Positions 37,327 to 46,308 of a DNA stretch of 64,000 nucleotides are shown here, piece after piece. Numbering within the stretch: the stretch's first letter is position 1; each line of letters opens with the position of its first letter. Source of the stretch: Marchantia polymorpha subsp. ruderalis (taxonomy: Eukaryota > Streptophyta > Marchantiopsida > Marchantiales > Marchantiaceae); NCBI GenBank assembly GCA_037833965.1, contig AP031355.1, positions 25,197,501 through 25,261,500 on the forward strand, read 5' to 3'. The notes below the pieces were generated by a model. It had not been told where the DNA came from. It worked only from the letters and a program-made list of their open reading frames with translations, and searched no databases. The translations under genes were made by a program, and so were the position numbers.

Positions 37327-37677
37327 ATGCCGCTTGGTGAGAAAGTGGGAGAAAGTTTACCAGAGATTCAGCCAGTGGAGGTCGTCAGCAGCGAGGAACG
37401 TGAGCAGGAAGTGATCGTGCAGCCTCAAGTAGAAGAGAATTTGGTAAACCCTGTTGTAGTAGAAGAAAAAGATTCCGGGTTAGATTGGGACGAGGCCCTA
37501 GCCGTAGAGAAACTTCTAGAGGAATCCGGCCTAGAGTATAGGGTATGTGAGGATGAGTTACTAGACCTCCCACAGGATATTGCTGACCATTTGAGAGATG
37601 TTCAGTATGTTCAAGATTGTCTTTCAGAAGAAATTCTTGTACTAGAGAAATTTCTTGATAGTCTACCAAAGGATTGA
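37327..37677 (+). CDS. Small acidic ORF in the retrotransposon leader
   Basis: A 116-aa plus-strand frame, very rich in Glu, Asp, Val and Leu (for example LDWDEALAVEKLLEESG), predicted acidic and partly helical, with no Cys pairs or membrane segment. It lies upstream of Gag in the same orientation. I do not recognise it. It could be an accessory protein of the element or another captured piece. Confidence 0.35.
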   Translation: MPLGEKVGESLPEIQPVEVVSSEEREQEVIVQPQVEENLVNPVVVEEKDSGLDWDEALAVEKLLEESGLEYRVCEDELLDLPQDIADHLRDVQYVQDCLSEEILVLEKFLDSLPKD

Positions 37678-37857
37678 TAGCAAATACTTGTAGCATTTAG
37701 ATAGGAGTTCCTGAAGGGATCGGGAGTTTGCACCCGGTTTCACTACCTGTGACGTGATGTTTTGAAAGCATTGTAAATATATATATGACGTAGTCAATAT
37801 ATTGCGCTTTCAGTGTGTAGTGTGTTTGTTGAGGGGCAGTGTGACCCCTGTGTGAAG

Positions 37858-37900
37858 GAGAAAAAAAAAAAAAAGAAAAAAAAAAAAAGAAGAAGAAAGT
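37858..37900 (+). repeat. Poly-A/GA purine run in the leader
   Basis: About 43 nt of nearly pure A with a few G, in the untranslated leader of the retrotransposon. It might be the poly-A trace of a captured transcript; this is inference. Confidence 0.6.
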
Positions 37901-37993
37901 TTTCAAACAATTTTTGTTTGCAAATTTGGTGGAAGAGGGCATCATAGGCACTGGAGGCCCACGTAAATGGAAGGCGATCGAGATCGAATCGGG

Positions 37994-38259
37994 ATCGCGA
38001 AGCGATGCGATGTCCCGTGTGTGTTGTCTTGTTTTGTGCTGTGTTTCCTTTAGACTGGAGAGTCGTTGCTAGCTGGTTGCTTGTGTTTGGATCCTCTCCA
38101 GTCTTGCTTCCTGGTGCGCGCCCGTGTAGGGGTGACGCTGATTTCCGGAGTAGTTTTACTCCTGTGTGCTGGCGATAGGGGGCTGGACTTGATCACCGGC
38201 CGGTCTATCTATGTTTCTCTCACGGTGAGACTGGAGTGATGACCAGTAGACCGTGAGAG
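37994..38259 (+). other. Cluster of hairpins upstream of Gag
   Basis: Successive perfect inverted repeats occur here: an ATCGC/GCGAT 5-bp stem near 37994, an 11-bp stem AGACTGGAGAG (38052-38062 with 38094-38104), a 6-bp stem GGAGTA/TACTCC near 38138-38153, and a 10-bp stem CTCTCACGGT (38217-38226 with 38250-38259). A structured leader just before Gag recalls the packaging or translation-control structures of retroelements. The role is inferred. Confidence 0.5.
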
Positions 38260-38454
38260 TCTTCTTGCTGTGATGACAGGTTAGGTTGCCCATACCCCTT
38301 AGCTAGTAGGGCTAGAGTAACTCAGTGCGGCACGACGTCAGGGGCGGATTGGGTTATTGGGTGGAGATCTGGCAGTGGTGCCAGTTGAGGTCTCGTCATC
38401 ACGGAGCAGTCTAGTGGTCCTGTTGAGGACCGCGGTGGATTTACGCGGAGCGGG

Positions 38455-41400
38455 TTGAGGTATCGGCTACCTTCACCTATTTTGCCAGTTGTTGCCGAGC
38501 ACGACCAGAGTGTTGCAGACACAGAGTCCTTGGTGGTGATATCGTCTAGTGTTCCTACCCCATTGATTTGGGACATGGACGGGATGTACGGGGCCTCGAA
38601 GGGCCCTCGACGTTACTCTGGTGCAGTGGGCACCATCGAGCTTGATGATTTTATTCAGGAGTTCGACACGTGGTGTGATATGCAGTTTTTGCATAACCCC
38701 ACGTTGTTTACACCCTTCTTTGCATGGAAGGGATTATTCCAGCATTTGGAGGGGCCTCCCATGGACGATTATCATGAGTTTGGGAGAGAGTATGCTGTAG
38801 AGATTGATGCATGGAGACGGCATTGGTCTCCGAACTACTCATCCATTACCCAAGGTGGTGTGGGTCCCAGTGGAGCTGCGAGTATCGGCATCAATGGAGG
38901 TGCGAGTAGTAGCATCAGCGAGGGTACCAGTGGAGCAGTTGGCGCAACTGGTACTAGTACCAGCAGCGGTACTGTTAGCATTGCCGGTGGCAGCACGAGG
39001 GGAGATGCTAGTGGCGTACCTTCGTTTAGCCCCATTCCTGAGTTCTTCCAGAGATTGAGGAAGAATTATCAGGGGGTGAAAACGGAGAAGTTGAGGAGCC
39101 TCCAGGAGTTTGAGCGGAAGACTGGTGAGAGTCTTCGTGAGGCATACACTCGTATGCGACGGCTCATCTCAGTTACTCACGGTGTGACTGAGGCACAGGC
39201 TGTCCAGTACTGGTATCGGATCCTTGACAGAGAGTTGCGGAGGAGAGTGCGTGATGCTACTCTCATGAGCGACTCATCACCCACATTAGCCCATGTGTTT
39301 GCTCTTTCTGAGAAGATTGAGCTTAACATGGTGGAGGAGAGGGTGGTGACGTCTACATTTGCGAGGGACACGACCACTACCTCGCGTATCCCACATAGCC
39401 CAGCACAGTCTCGTCCCTTAAGTGGGAGTCGTGGAGGTCATACACGACATCCTTCAGGTCACAGAGAGCCTAGTGCGCGGCCACCACTGCCTTCATTTTC
39501 GGGTCAGCCACAGGGACCGTCATGTTGGACATGCGGAGGTAGCCATATGAGGAAGGATTGTCCCCAGGAGCGAGAGGGACAAACTCCACAGGCTAGGCCA
39601 CAGCCGGCACAGGTGACCTGTGATCATTGTCATCGACCGGGTCACCCTCGAGAGCGCTGCTTTGACCTTCATCCTGAGTTGAGATCTGGAGGTAGAGGTC
39701 GTGGAGGTGATGCTCCGCGAGGCCGAGGTGGTCGAGGTGGTCGAGTTGGCAGAGGTGGTAGAGGTGGTAGAGGTACCGGGGCCATTGAGCGTACCGCAGC
39801 GAGTGCTACTTCTGCCACAGAGAGCGCTATGGCTGCTCGGATTGAGCAGTTGGAGCAGAGGCTTGCTGCTATGGCCGGTCTGGGGACGAGCACTTCCACA
39901 TCTTACGAGGGAGAGGATTTCTCCTATTTGGCCAGTGCAGCACAGGTTGAGGCATCAGTTGCAGTGACCAGAGGTGGTGCTCGCACTTCAGAGCCGCGTG
40001 GTGCGACTGTGGAGTTGGACCCTCAGAGGGGTGAGGGTGGACGTCAGTCTAGACTTCCCCAGTCCTTTTTGTTGTCAGAGGTAGGTAGCAGTTCATCTAT
40101 GAGACCTGCACCGCCTAGTGACACCAGAGTGAGAACTGAGGTTCTTACATCATCTGTTGTGAACGCAGACGTGCCATCTAGTGCAGTGATGCGGATGGCC
40201 ACTTCAGTCTTGCGATCTCCATTGTTTTCAGCCACGGAGTTGATAGACTCTGGTATTGATTTGGCTCGAGTATTTCGGGTAGCAGCCACGTCGTGTGAGC
40301 ATGGGAGAGTCGCTGCTACGAGTGCCGAAATACGTGAGGATACAGTTGAGGACCCATCCTCAACGTCTGCATTGTTCGAGGAGACGACTTGGCAGGCCGC
40401 AGCGGCGAGGATGGAATCCTTACCAGCTCGCCCAGCCATTGATCGCGAGAGTATTGTTCCTGGTGTGTGTATGGTGGACAACCGAAGTGGTCTATTTCGG
40501 TTAGTGAGTTCTACTGGACAGGTGTATGTCCCAGCCAGAGTTTTGTTGGATTCTGGTGCACAGCCCTTGATGTTGGGCAAGGCTGCATGCATTAGTTTGG
40601 GCATTCGGAGGTCAGAGTTGGAACCTTGCCCATTCCAGATCCAGACATCCCTTGGTGGCGCCAGCAACAGGTCTTACTTTATGACCAGGGAGAGCATAGC
40701 GGTGCAGTTGAGGCATGATCACCCTCATGATAGCTCGCAGTTTGGAGTTCGTGCTGTGGTTACATCAGCAGGGTCATATGATGTGCTTGTTGGTGGAGTG
40801 GTGTTATACCCGATGGGCTTTCGGATGGACTATTGGACGGAGACTGCCGCATATCGTCCTGGTTGGCAGTCCGGAGATGGACGTCTGAGCGAGCTGCCAG
40901 TGAGATTTATTTCTCGGGATCGACCTCTTGGATCTTCATCAGCGGTCTTGGCATCTGTTGCGGGTTTTAGCGGAGTGCTTACCTGGCCCGATGACTTGTT
41001 GGAGGGGAACATGTCTGCCGACGATACCTCACTCTACGAAGATGTGGAGGAGGTTGTGAGTTTCACAGCGGCGGCGACTTCACCCTTAGATGTTCCACTG
41101 TGGAGTTCGTGCCAGGCACTACAGTTGGAGGCTGATAGGTTGGTGAAAAAGGCTTGGAGTGAAGCCTCTTTACCAGCAGAGCCAGACAGGGCTTCAGCTG
41201 ATTGGCTCGTTAGTGGTTCTAGCGCATTGTCTCCATTTGTGACTACACCTATTGCATGGGAGTATTCCTCAGAGGGCGTTTGTATGCTGGATCTTTTTGG
41301 TGGAATCAGCACAGGTTTGGCTGCAGTGTTGCAGTCAGGTATTCTCGTACGGAGATACTTATATGTGGAGAAGGACGAGACTGCACGTCGAGTCTCTTCA

Positions 41401-42474
41401 CGACATGTTGCACAGTTGATGCGGCGTTTTCCTTCGTTGTTGCCGCGATCAGCTGTCCGAGGATTCCAGAAGGCGTTGCCTTCAGACATTTCGTTGCTGG
41501 GGGCGCCAGACCTTGACCGCGTTGGCCATATTGATATGGTGATTGCGGGCTGGCCATGTCAGGGACACACACGCGCTGGACATGGGACAGGGTTGCATGA
41601 TCCCAGATCTCGGATGTTTTGGGAGATGATGCGAGTGTTACGTCATCTCCAAGTGCAGCAGACACGTTCTCCAGCATACATTCTGGAGAACGTACCATTG
41701 TTGGGTGACACTCGGGCCCAGTTGATGGCGAGTGTCCATCAAGTCCGAGCATGGATTGGATCAGCAGTACTGTTGGATGCTGCGAGGGTTGGATCACGGG
41801 CGCATCGTGCACGTTTGTGGTGGACCAACCTTTTGCCACGTGAGATATTGCGTCATGCCTATGATTCGGTGAAGCGTGATACTACACTCACCGTTGACAG
41901 TATCTTGGATGTTTCCCGGCACTCTCAAGTAGTGAGAGTTGCTGACAGGTCACCTATGGCATTGGTGAACCGCGTAGGTCAGCCTCGGATGGCTTTACCT
42001 ACATTTGTCAGTTATCCGGCATCACATGCATATCGTGATGGGGGACCTGGACTACTATGGGACAGTACCCTACATCAGTTGGTGGAGCCCAACGCTGATG
42101 AGAGAGAGCGTGCGATGGGGTTTCTTACTGGTGTGACCGCGGCTTCTTCAGTTTCAGAGGCGTCGCGTCGTCAGGTTTTGGGTCAGGCTATGGACCTAAA
42201 CTGCTTGACGTGGATTGTGAGCTTGGGTTTGGCCGAGCAACGCCGTTTGCGCGCAGATTTGGTGGTTGTAACACCACTTATTAGCTCATTGCCTACCGGG
42301 ACGGTAGTAGCAATGGCTGGGGGCGACAGGCGAAATATTTGTCATCCTTGGAGTTTATGGGACGTGACGAAAGGACTTGCCAGAGTTGCAGCCCATGCAG
42401 TTGGAGAGGATTCTCACGTGGAGGTGGCTACGAAGGAGGGTACGGAGAACCCTTCTTTGCAGTGTGTAGCGTAG
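38455..42474 (+). CDS. Retrotransposon ORF1: Gag, zinc knuckles, protease and C5 cytosine methyltransferase
   Basis: The open frame is 1,339 codons long; the first in-frame ATG is at 38575. A Gag-like region (residues about 41-310) has a Gly/Ser-rich insert. Zinc knuckles follow at about 357-369 (CX2CX3HX4C) and 389-402 (CX2CX4HX4C), then an RGG box. The aspartic protease has LLDSGA with D699. Residues about 940-1300 form a C5-DNA methyltransferase: motif I LDLFGGISTGL, motif IV GWPCQG with catalytic C1035, motif VI ENV at 1078-1080, motif VIII AHRAR at 1116-1120, a target-recognition region, then RERAMGF and a motif X-like GQAMDLN. The spacing and AHRARLWW resemble DNMT3 enzymes. Methyltransferases of this class put a methyl group on cytosine C5 in DNA. 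Its place between protease and reverse transcriptase is unusual. Confidence 0.92.
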   Translation: MRYRLPSPILPVVAEHDQSVADTESLVVISSSVPTPLIWDMDGMYGASKGPRRYSGAVGTIELDDFIQEFDTWCDMQFLHNPTLFTPFFAWKGLFQHLEGPPMDDYHEFGREYAVEIDAWRRHWSPNYSSITQGGVGPSGAASIGINGGASSSISEGTSGAVGATGTSTSSGTVSIAGGSTRGDASGVPSFSPIPEFFQRLRKNYQGVKTEKLRSLQEFERKTGESLREAYTRMRRLISVTHGVTEAQAVQYWYRILDRELRRRVRDATLMSDSSPTLAHVFALSEKIELNMVEERVVTSTFARDTTTTSRIPHSPAQSRPLSGSRGGHTRHPSGHREPSARPPLPSFSGQPQGPSCWTCGGSHMRKDCPQEREGQTPQARPQPAQVTCDHCHRPGHPRERCFDLHPELRSGGRGRGGDAPRGRGGRGGRVGRGGRGGRGTGAIERTAASATSATESAMAARIEQLEQRLAAMAGLGTSTSTSYEGEDFSYLASAAQVEASVAVTRGGARTSEPRGATVELDPQRGEGGRQSRLPQSFLLSEVGSSSSMRPAPPSDTRVRTEVLTSSVVNADVPSSAVMRMATSVLRSPLFSATELIDSGIDLARVFRVAATSCEHGRVAATSAEIREDTVEDPSSTSALFEETTWQAAAARMESLPARPAIDRESIVPGVCMVDNRSGLFRLVSSTGQVYVPARVLLDSGAQPLMLGKAACISLGIRRSELEPCPFQIQTSLGGASNRSYFMTRESIAVQLRHDHPHDSSQFGVRAVVTSAGSYDVLVGGVVLYPMGFRMDYWTETAAYRPGWQSGDGRLSELPVRFISRDRPLGSSSAVLASVAGFSGVLTWPDDLLEGNMSADDTSLYEDVEEVVSFTAAATSPLDVPLWSSCQALQLEADRLVKKAWSEASLPAEPDRASADWLVSGSSALSPFVTTPIAWEYSSEGVCMLDLFGGISTGLAAVLQSGILVRRYLYVEKDETARRVSSRHVAQLMRRFPSLLPRSAVRGFQKALPSDISLLGAPDLDRVGHIDMVIAGWPCQGHTRAGHGTGLHDPRSRMFWEMMRVLRHLQVQQTRSPAYILENVPLLGDTRAQLMASVHQVRAWIGSAVLLDAARVGSRAHRARLWWTNLLPREILRHAYDSVKRDTTLTVDSILDVSRHSQVVRVADRSPMALVNRVGQPRMALPTFVSYPASHAYRDGGPGLLWDSTLHQLVEPNADERERAMGFLTGVTAASSVSEASRRQVLGQAMDLNCLTWIVSLGLAEQRRLRADLVVVTPLISSLPTGTVVAMAGGDRRNICHPWSLWDVTKGLARVAAHAVGEDSHVEVATKEGTENPSLQCVA

Positions 42475-42480
42475 CAACCA

Positions 42481-45400
42481 TTGACAGCGTCGCCTCCCTC
42501 TAGTGTGCCTATGGAGGAGGAATGGGAGCCATTGATTGGTTCCCAGATCACAGGAGGAGAGAGGCGACGATTGACACAATTCCTACGAGACTATAGGAGT
42601 TGTTTTGCTTTCAGTATGAAGGAGTTGGGTGCGTTGATTGGACCCGGTATACGGATAGAATTGGCTAGTGATACGCCAATCTTCCGTCGTCCTTATCGAT
42701 ACAGTGAGATGGAGAGAGATTTGATTCGGAGTAGGACGTTGGACCTACTGGAGGCTGGACTAGTGGAGTTATCGCATGGTGAGTATGCGTCAGCCACTGT
42801 CATGCCGGTGAAGAAGGATGTACATGGCAACTACACGGATAGGCGCATGTGTGGAGACTACCGTCCTATCAATCGGCAGACGAAGTCCGATAAGTATGCC
42901 ATGCCTACACCTGAGGAGATCTTCGATGTGGTGGGACATGCGAGGATTTTTAGTACTTTGGATCTTCGGGCAGGATACCATCAGTTGCCAATTCGGGAGG
43001 AGGACAAAACCAAGACAGCGTTTTGGGGCGTCAACTCCCACGGCAAGGATTGTTTGTATCAGTGGCGATTCTTACCCTTTGGGTTGAAGAATGCACCTGC
43101 CGAGTTTCAGAGGGTTATGGACAGAATCCTGGCGGGGCTGGATTTTGTCAGATGTTACATTGATGATATCTTGGTGTTTAGTGACACTGTGGAGCAACAC
43201 CAGATACACTTGCAGATTGTGTTTGAGCGATTGAGGGCTCATGGTTTGAGGTTACATCCTGGGAAGTGTAAGTTCTTCCAGGAGAAGGTTGAGTACTTGG
43301 GTCATGTGATATACCCAGGTGGTTTAGGAGTTCAACAAGCAAAGGTGGAGGCTATTGCACGCATCCCTCGTCCCACGGATGTGAGTAGAGTTCGTGCATT
43401 TATGGGTTTAGCGAACTACTATCGGAGGTATGTGAAGGGGTTCAGTGCTATAGCCAAGCCTTTGAACCAGTTGCTGAAGTCAGATCAGGAGTGGCAATGG
43501 GGAGATGAGCAGGAGAAAGCTTTTGTTGAGCTCAAGGCCAGGTTGGTGGCCGCTCCCATCTTGAGGAGACCTATCAGAGGTCGTCCATACCAATTGCACA
43601 CTGATTGGAGTATGTTGGGACTTGGAGCGGTGTTGACGCAGCGTGATGATGAGGGCAAGGAGTTTGTGGTTGCGTACGCTAGTCGTTCGAACAATGCAGC
43701 GGAGTCGCGGTATAGTTCGTACGAGGGAGAGTGCTTGGCAGCGGTGTGGGCTGTGGCGCACTTCAGGTGTTACTTGTTTGGTACACAGTTCACCCTTGTT
43801 ACTGATCATCAACCGCTCAAGTGGTTGATGGAGTCCGACAAGCTTACAGGGAAGCTTGCACGGTGGGCTCTCATCTTACAGGAGTACGACTTTCAGGTAG
43901 TGCATAGACCTGGAGTTGCGAACCTAGATGCCGATGGTTTGAGTCGAAACCCATGCACTAGCCAGGATGATGACACTGGAGCTAGATGGCATGGTGAGGT
44001 TGACGAGGAGATGGTGCCTGGTTGGCATGCATCTGCCTTCATGTGTTGGTTACGTGGGAACTCCAGCAGAGAGGATCATGTGACATCTTACTCTAGTCAG
44101 AGAGTAGATGGTCGATCTCCAGATCCTGAGGTTGAGGATGGTGGTGTGGATCAGCGTGATGTACACGATGATGCATTGGTGTTGGAGTTCCTACGGACCA
44201 GCATGGTGCCAGGCACAGTGGGTGCCAAGGAGCGAGATCGTGTTCTCCAACGGGCCAAGAGGTACCGATTGGAGGGATCACATGTTCTCCGAGTATGGGA
44301 GGACGGTAGGGTACGAGTAGTACCACATCCAGCCCAGAGAGCACGCATTGTGAGGCATGCTCATGAGGAGTTGGGACATTTTGGAGTGAAGCGTACATAC
44401 AGCTTACTCCTTGGTCAGTATTGGTGGCGTGGTATGCATACTCAGGTACAGCAGTTGGTATCACGTTGCATGGTTTGTGATCGAGTGAGGGCATCATTCA
44501 ATGCCCCGACACCAGTGTTACATCCATTACCCATCATGGGGTTGGGTTACCGTTGGAGTTTGGACTTTGCTGGACCACTACCTTTGACTGTACGACATCA
44601 TCGGTATGTGTTGGTGATGGTGGAGCATTTCTCCAAGTGGATTGAGTTGGTGGCATTACCTGACAAGGCAAGTGAGGGAGTAGCGTATGCTTTTCTTGAC
44701 AGAGTGCTTAGTCACTATGGTGCACCAGCTGAGGTGTTGACCGATCAGGGAACGGAGTTTCAGGGTGAGTTTCAGGTCTTGTGCGACAAGGCACTGATTG
44801 ATCATCGGACCACGTCGCGAGATCATCCAGAGGCGGATGGTTTAGCTGAACGTGTTGTACAGACGGTGAAGAGGGCGTTGCGCAAGTATGGCCTGCAGAA
44901 AGGTCATCTTGGGGACTGGGATATCCAGTTACCGTGGTTGGCCATGGGATATCGGTTCAGTCGGCAGGCATCCTTGGCTTCCTTCTCACCATATTTTCTA
45001 TTGTACGGCCGAGATCCAGACTTGCCAACATCGATTCGTCGTGAGTCTAGCGAGGTGGTGAACCTTGATGACCCGAATATGTGGGTGAGAGTATGTTCTC
45101 AACGTGCAGAGCTCTTTCGAAGAGTTATGCCTGCAGCGTTTGAGAATCTTGCGATTGCTCAACATAGAGATACGTTGCGGTATGCAACCATTCGGGGAGG
45201 AGGTTATCGACCATCAATTCGTAGATTCCATGTGGGAGACTACGTCTATCTACAGCAGACTGCACCGACGACATTGGATGTGACGGCGGGACGCACCATC
45301 TTGCGGGTGCGGGAGGTGTTACCTTCTGGAGTTCTCCTGTTGGAGGGTCGTGACGGCGTTGTTTGGAAGGATCATGTGCGCAATTGTGCGCCATGCCACC

Positions 45401-45603
45401 TCCCAAACGTAGATGGCACTATGGACCCAAGCTTAGCGATAGTACGTGCTAGCTTGAGGTGCATGCTATGTGGGTCGGCTGGTCAGGCGGCCCGTATGTT
45501 GGTGTGTGATAGGTGCTCTAGGGGATGGCACATGTCGTGCCTAACTCCGCCTATCGATGTTATTCCGGCTGGACGATGGGTTTGTCCTCGATGTACTTCA
45601 TAG
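42481..45603 (+). CDS. Retrotransposon ORF2: reverse transcriptase, RNase H, integrase and PHD finger
   Basis: About 1,040 codons; the first ATG is at 42511. Reverse transcriptase includes LDLRAGYHQL, LPFGLKNAP and the YIDD active site (226-229). RNase H of Ty3/gypsy type follows (HTDWS near 374-377). The integrase has an HHCC zinc site (GHFGVKRT to CMVCDR) and catalytic D695, D755 and E790. The tail carries an FHVGDYVYL module, then a PHD finger at 994-1038 with complete C4-H-C3 spacing (CMLC, CDRC, GWHMSC, CPRC). PHD fingers read histone H3 tail states; chromoviruses have a chromodomain in this position. The frame directly follows ORF1 in the same phase. LTR elements are known to link such frames by frameshifting or read-through, which may apply here. 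Confidence 0.93.
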   Translation: MTASPPSSVPMEEEWEPLIGSQITGGERRRLTQFLRDYRSCFAFSMKELGALIGPGIRIELASDTPIFRRPYRYSEMERDLIRSRTLDLLEAGLVELSHGEYASATVMPVKKDVHGNYTDRRMCGDYRPINRQTKSDKYAMPTPEEIFDVVGHARIFSTLDLRAGYHQLPIREEDKTKTAFWGVNSHGKDCLYQWRFLPFGLKNAPAEFQRVMDRILAGLDFVRCYIDDILVFSDTVEQHQIHLQIVFERLRAHGLRLHPGKCKFFQEKVEYLGHVIYPGGLGVQQAKVEAIARIPRPTDVSRVRAFMGLANYYRRYVKGFSAIAKPLNQLLKSDQEWQWGDEQEKAFVELKARLVAAPILRRPIRGRPYQLHTDWSMLGLGAVLTQRDDEGKEFVVAYASRSNNAAESRYSSYEGECLAAVWAVAHFRCYLFGTQFTLVTDHQPLKWLMESDKLTGKLARWALILQEYDFQVVHRPGVANLDADGLSRNPCTSQDDDTGARWHGEVDEEMVPGWHASAFMCWLRGNSSREDHVTSYSSQRVDGRSPDPEVEDGGVDQRDVHDDALVLEFLRTSMVPGTVGAKERDRVLQRAKRYRLEGSHVLRVWEDGRVRVVPHPAQRARIVRHAHEELGHFGVKRTYSLLLGQYWWRGMHTQVQQLVSRCMVCDRVRASFNAPTPVLHPLPIMGLGYRWSLDFAGPLPLTVRHHRYVLVMVEHFSKWIELVALPDKASEGVAYAFLDRVLSHYGAPAEVLTDQGTEFQGEFQVLCDKALIDHRTTSRDHPEADGLAERVVQTVKRALRKYGLQKGHLGDWDIQLPWLAMGYRFSRQASLASFSPYFLLYGRDPDLPTSIRRESSEVVNLDDPNMWVRVCSQRAELFRRVMPAAFENLAIAQHRDTLRYATIRGGGYRPSIRRFHVGDYVYLQQTAPTTLDVTAGRTILRVREVLPSGVLLLEGRDGVVWKDHVRNCAPCHLPNVDGTMDPSLAIVRASLRCMLCGSAGQAARMLVCDRCSRGWHMSCLTPPIDVIPAGRWVCPRCTS

Positions 45604-45762
45604 GGGTAGATGACTTGATCTTCACATGTTATGAATTGCAGATAGGCGACTAACGATGGGGCGACATAGCACCCGGCCTACTGGTTCGCGCACCCACGAA
45701 GGTGTATAGCATGTAGTTGTAGATGGGGCTACCTGGGAGTCAGAGGGACCTGACCGCCAGCT
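45604..45762 (+). other. Short 3' untranslated stretch of the element
   Basis: Sequence between the end of ORF2 and the polypurine tract, without coding features. Confidence 0.6.
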
Positions 45763-45773
45763 AGGGGGGCGAG
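45763..45773 (+). other. Polypurine tract
   Basis: AGGGGGGCGAG, almost all purine, lies one base before the TGTGACA that begins the full LTR. This is the expected position of the plus-strand primer, and it fixes the LTR start. Confidence 0.8.
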
Positions 45774-45774
45774 T

Positions 45775-46185
45775 TGTGACATTTGAGTGTGTACTCTCTC
45801 GCGCCTTATATGTGTGTATGTGTGTGCGTATGTGTATGTGAGTAGCATGTCAGCGATGTAGAGTGTATGGCGATATGTATTCGCACGACAGCTGTCATGT
45901 AGTTACGAGTCGGCTCACGAAGTTCAGACACTTACTATATTTAGCCGTAAAGTTAGGGTTCCAGTCACGAGGGGTATAGAGTCGGGGACGGCTCGAAGAA
46001 CGTCAGTTCTTCGAGTCGAGCCTGGAAGCGTTGGGAGCGTAGAGTGACTTTCCCTTTTGCGTCGACCTGGATTCTCCGAGTGTGGAGTGGGTTGGGCTTG
46101 ACTCATGTTTGTGACGGTGACGGTTTGTTGCCAGTAGGGTAATTGACCGACGGGAATTCCAGTGGGGAATTTTCCGTACTTTTCA
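45775..46185 (+). repeat. Full-length LTR
   Basis: A 411-bp repeat begins TGTGACATTT after the polypurine tract and ends TTTTCA, the usual TG..CA ends. Its first 116 bp recur at 46188-46303, and its last 292 bp recur at 33961-34252. The join between the two parts is a perfect 10-bp palindrome (GACAGCTGTC, 45887-45896). Confidence 0.9.
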
Positions 46186-46187
46186 GT

Positions 46188-46303
46188 TGTGACATTTGAG
46201 TGTGTACTCTCTCGCGCCTTATATGTGTGTATGTGTGTGCGTATGTGTATGTGAGTAGCATGTCAGCGATGTAGAGTGTATGGCGATATGTATTCGCACG
46301 ACA
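46188..46303 (+). repeat. Second, partial LTR (5' portion) at the right end
   Basis: An identical copy of the first 116 bp of the LTR, separated from the full LTR by GT. The same GT precedes the full LTR next to the polypurine tract. The element ends here at GACA and is followed by the right target duplication. Confidence 0.9.
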
Positions 46304-46308
46304 ATCTT
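46304..46308. repeat. Target-site duplication, right copy
   Basis: ATCTT, matching 33956-33960. Confidence 0.75.

Larger units (their letters stand above)
33961..46303 (+). mobile_element. Ty3/gypsy LTR retrotransposon encoding a DNA methyltransferase and a PHD finger
   Basis: A 12.3-kb element flanked by 5-bp duplications, inserted in AT-rich DNA. Order of parts: partial LTR (33961-34252), 4.2-kb leader with antisense host-like sequences, ORF1 (Gag, protease, C5 methyltransferase), ORF2 (reverse transcriptase, RNase H, integrase, PHD finger), polypurine tract, full LTR (45775-46185) and a partial LTR (46188-46303). The shared LTR parts differ at one position in about 409, so the insertion is very young. 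Both long frames are open, and the coding part looks whole. Family placement rests on the domain order RT-RH-INT and the 5-bp target duplication. The methyltransferase and PHD finger are not standard parts of this superfamily. Confidence 0.92.
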
